Source of the DNA: Acinetobacter pittii ANC 4050
GTDB lineage: Bacteria > Pseudomonadota > Gammaproteobacteria > Pseudomonadales > Moraxellaceae
Direction of reading: 5' to 3'
DNA: 64,000 nucleotides
Assembly: GCF_000399685.1 (NCBI RefSeq)
Contig: NZ_KB976987.1
Span: 934,345-998,344, forward strand
Shown here: positions 63,800 through 64,000 of the stretch, in pieces
Layout of the letters: the number at the start of each line of letters is the position of its first letter
How positions within the stretch are numbered: position 1 is the first letter of the stretch
The notes under the pieces: model-generated
What the model was told of the DNA's origin: nothing
The model's database searches: none
The model's input: only the letters and a program-made list of their open reading frames with translations
Position numbers and translations under genes: made by a program

Positions 63800-64000
63800 A
63801 ACAAATACACCGCTTACTGATAATACGCTTATTACCCGTGAAGCGACTTTGGCAGATGATCAGGCTTTACGAGAGTTAATTGCCGTACCGATGACCACCA
63901 AAGGCATACAAATTAGCTTTCAGCGTGAACCGAGTTATTTTAGGGCATCCGACATTGTCTATCGGCATAAACTGCACGTCGTGATTGAAGACACCGAGAG
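63792..64000 (+). CDS. Putative GNAT-family acyltransferase, 5' part (runs off window)
   Basis: The ATG at 63792 overlaps the TolC-like stop by 8 bp and has AGGTG before it. The 69 visible codons read MNKTNTPLTDNTLITREATL and continue with DDQALRELI and PM. The R-x-A-T-x-x-D-x-x-A-L pattern is the usual opening of GNAT acetyltransferases. This would be a second acyltransferase in the operon. The fragment is too short for certainty. Confidence 0.6.
   Translation, partial: MNKTNTPLTDNTLITREATLADDQALRELIAVPMTTKGIQISFQREPSYFRASDIVYRHKLHVVIEDTE

Noticed and set aside
1..64000. tRNA, rRNA, insertion sequence or phage genes
   Set aside because: None seen: no transposase or integrase frame, no tRNA-like cloverleaf and no target duplications.

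Overview
The window is most likely an Acinetobacter chromosome segment, probably from the A. baumannii/calcoaceticus group. This rests on the AT-rich DNA, a Bap-like RTX adhesin, beta-ketoadipate genes, a nadV-nrtR NAD-salvage operon, several EmrAB-type pumps and many small LysR/TetR-governed catabolic islands. No tRNA, rRNA, insertion sequence, prophage or CRISPR array was seen. Species assignment is inference from gene content.

Layout. 1-2.5 kb: C-terminal end of a giant surface adhesin with 84-residue Ig-like repeats and RTX repeats. 2.6-8.2 kb: beta-alanine catabolism (LysR, aminotransferase, CoA-acylating semialdehyde dehydrogenase, permease; compare Pseudomonas bauR-A-C-D). 8.2-11.7 kb: MFS/HlyD efflux pair with a divergent TetR and a perfect 14-bp palindromic operator between them. 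11.7-20.9 kb: a non-phosphorylating (Weimberg-like) aldonate island: ketoglutarate-semialdehyde dehydrogenase, IlvD/Edd dehydratase, FAH-fold dehydratase, divergent LysR, extended SDR, ACS-family transporter and a GlxR-like reductase. 21-25.6 kb: TetR with three copies of one operator, an unknown lipoprotein and a secreted alkylsulfatase. 25.7-35.9 kb: LysR plus a beta-oxidation-like operon (three SDRs, MaoC hydratase, acyl-CoA dehydrogenase, FadL-like porin, acyl-CoA ligase, BASS transporter).

36-46.2 kb: LysR, a DAACS carrier, carboxymuconolactone-decarboxylase-like protein, SDR, pyrone-dicarboxylate-hydrolase-like protein, ModA-like binding protein, secreted alpha/beta hydrolase, then the lower beta-ketoadipate genes (CoA transferase A/B, thiolase, muconolactone isomerase). 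A 245-bp nested-hairpin element sits inside this last group. 46.3-51.2 kb: PepSY membrane protein and a BtuFCD/FecBCD-type ABC importer with a GNAT gene. 51.5-54.7 kb: NAD salvage (PRPP synthetase homologue, NadV, NrtR) with a 25-bp inverted repeat upstream. 54.8-56.5 kb: an MTHFR-like protein with a Cys-rich C-terminal domain, and a 40-residue lipoprotein. 57.3-64 kb: an operon combining HlyD/DHA2/TolC efflux components with a GH3-family acyl-amido synthetase and two putative GNAT-like acyltransferases. This is the best candidate for an undescribed small-molecule biosynthesis-and-export system.

Most islands converge on acetyl-CoA, succinyl-CoA or 2-oxoglutarate, and each tends to carry its own regulator and uptake or efflux proteins. 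Substrates are inferred from families and gene order, not proven.
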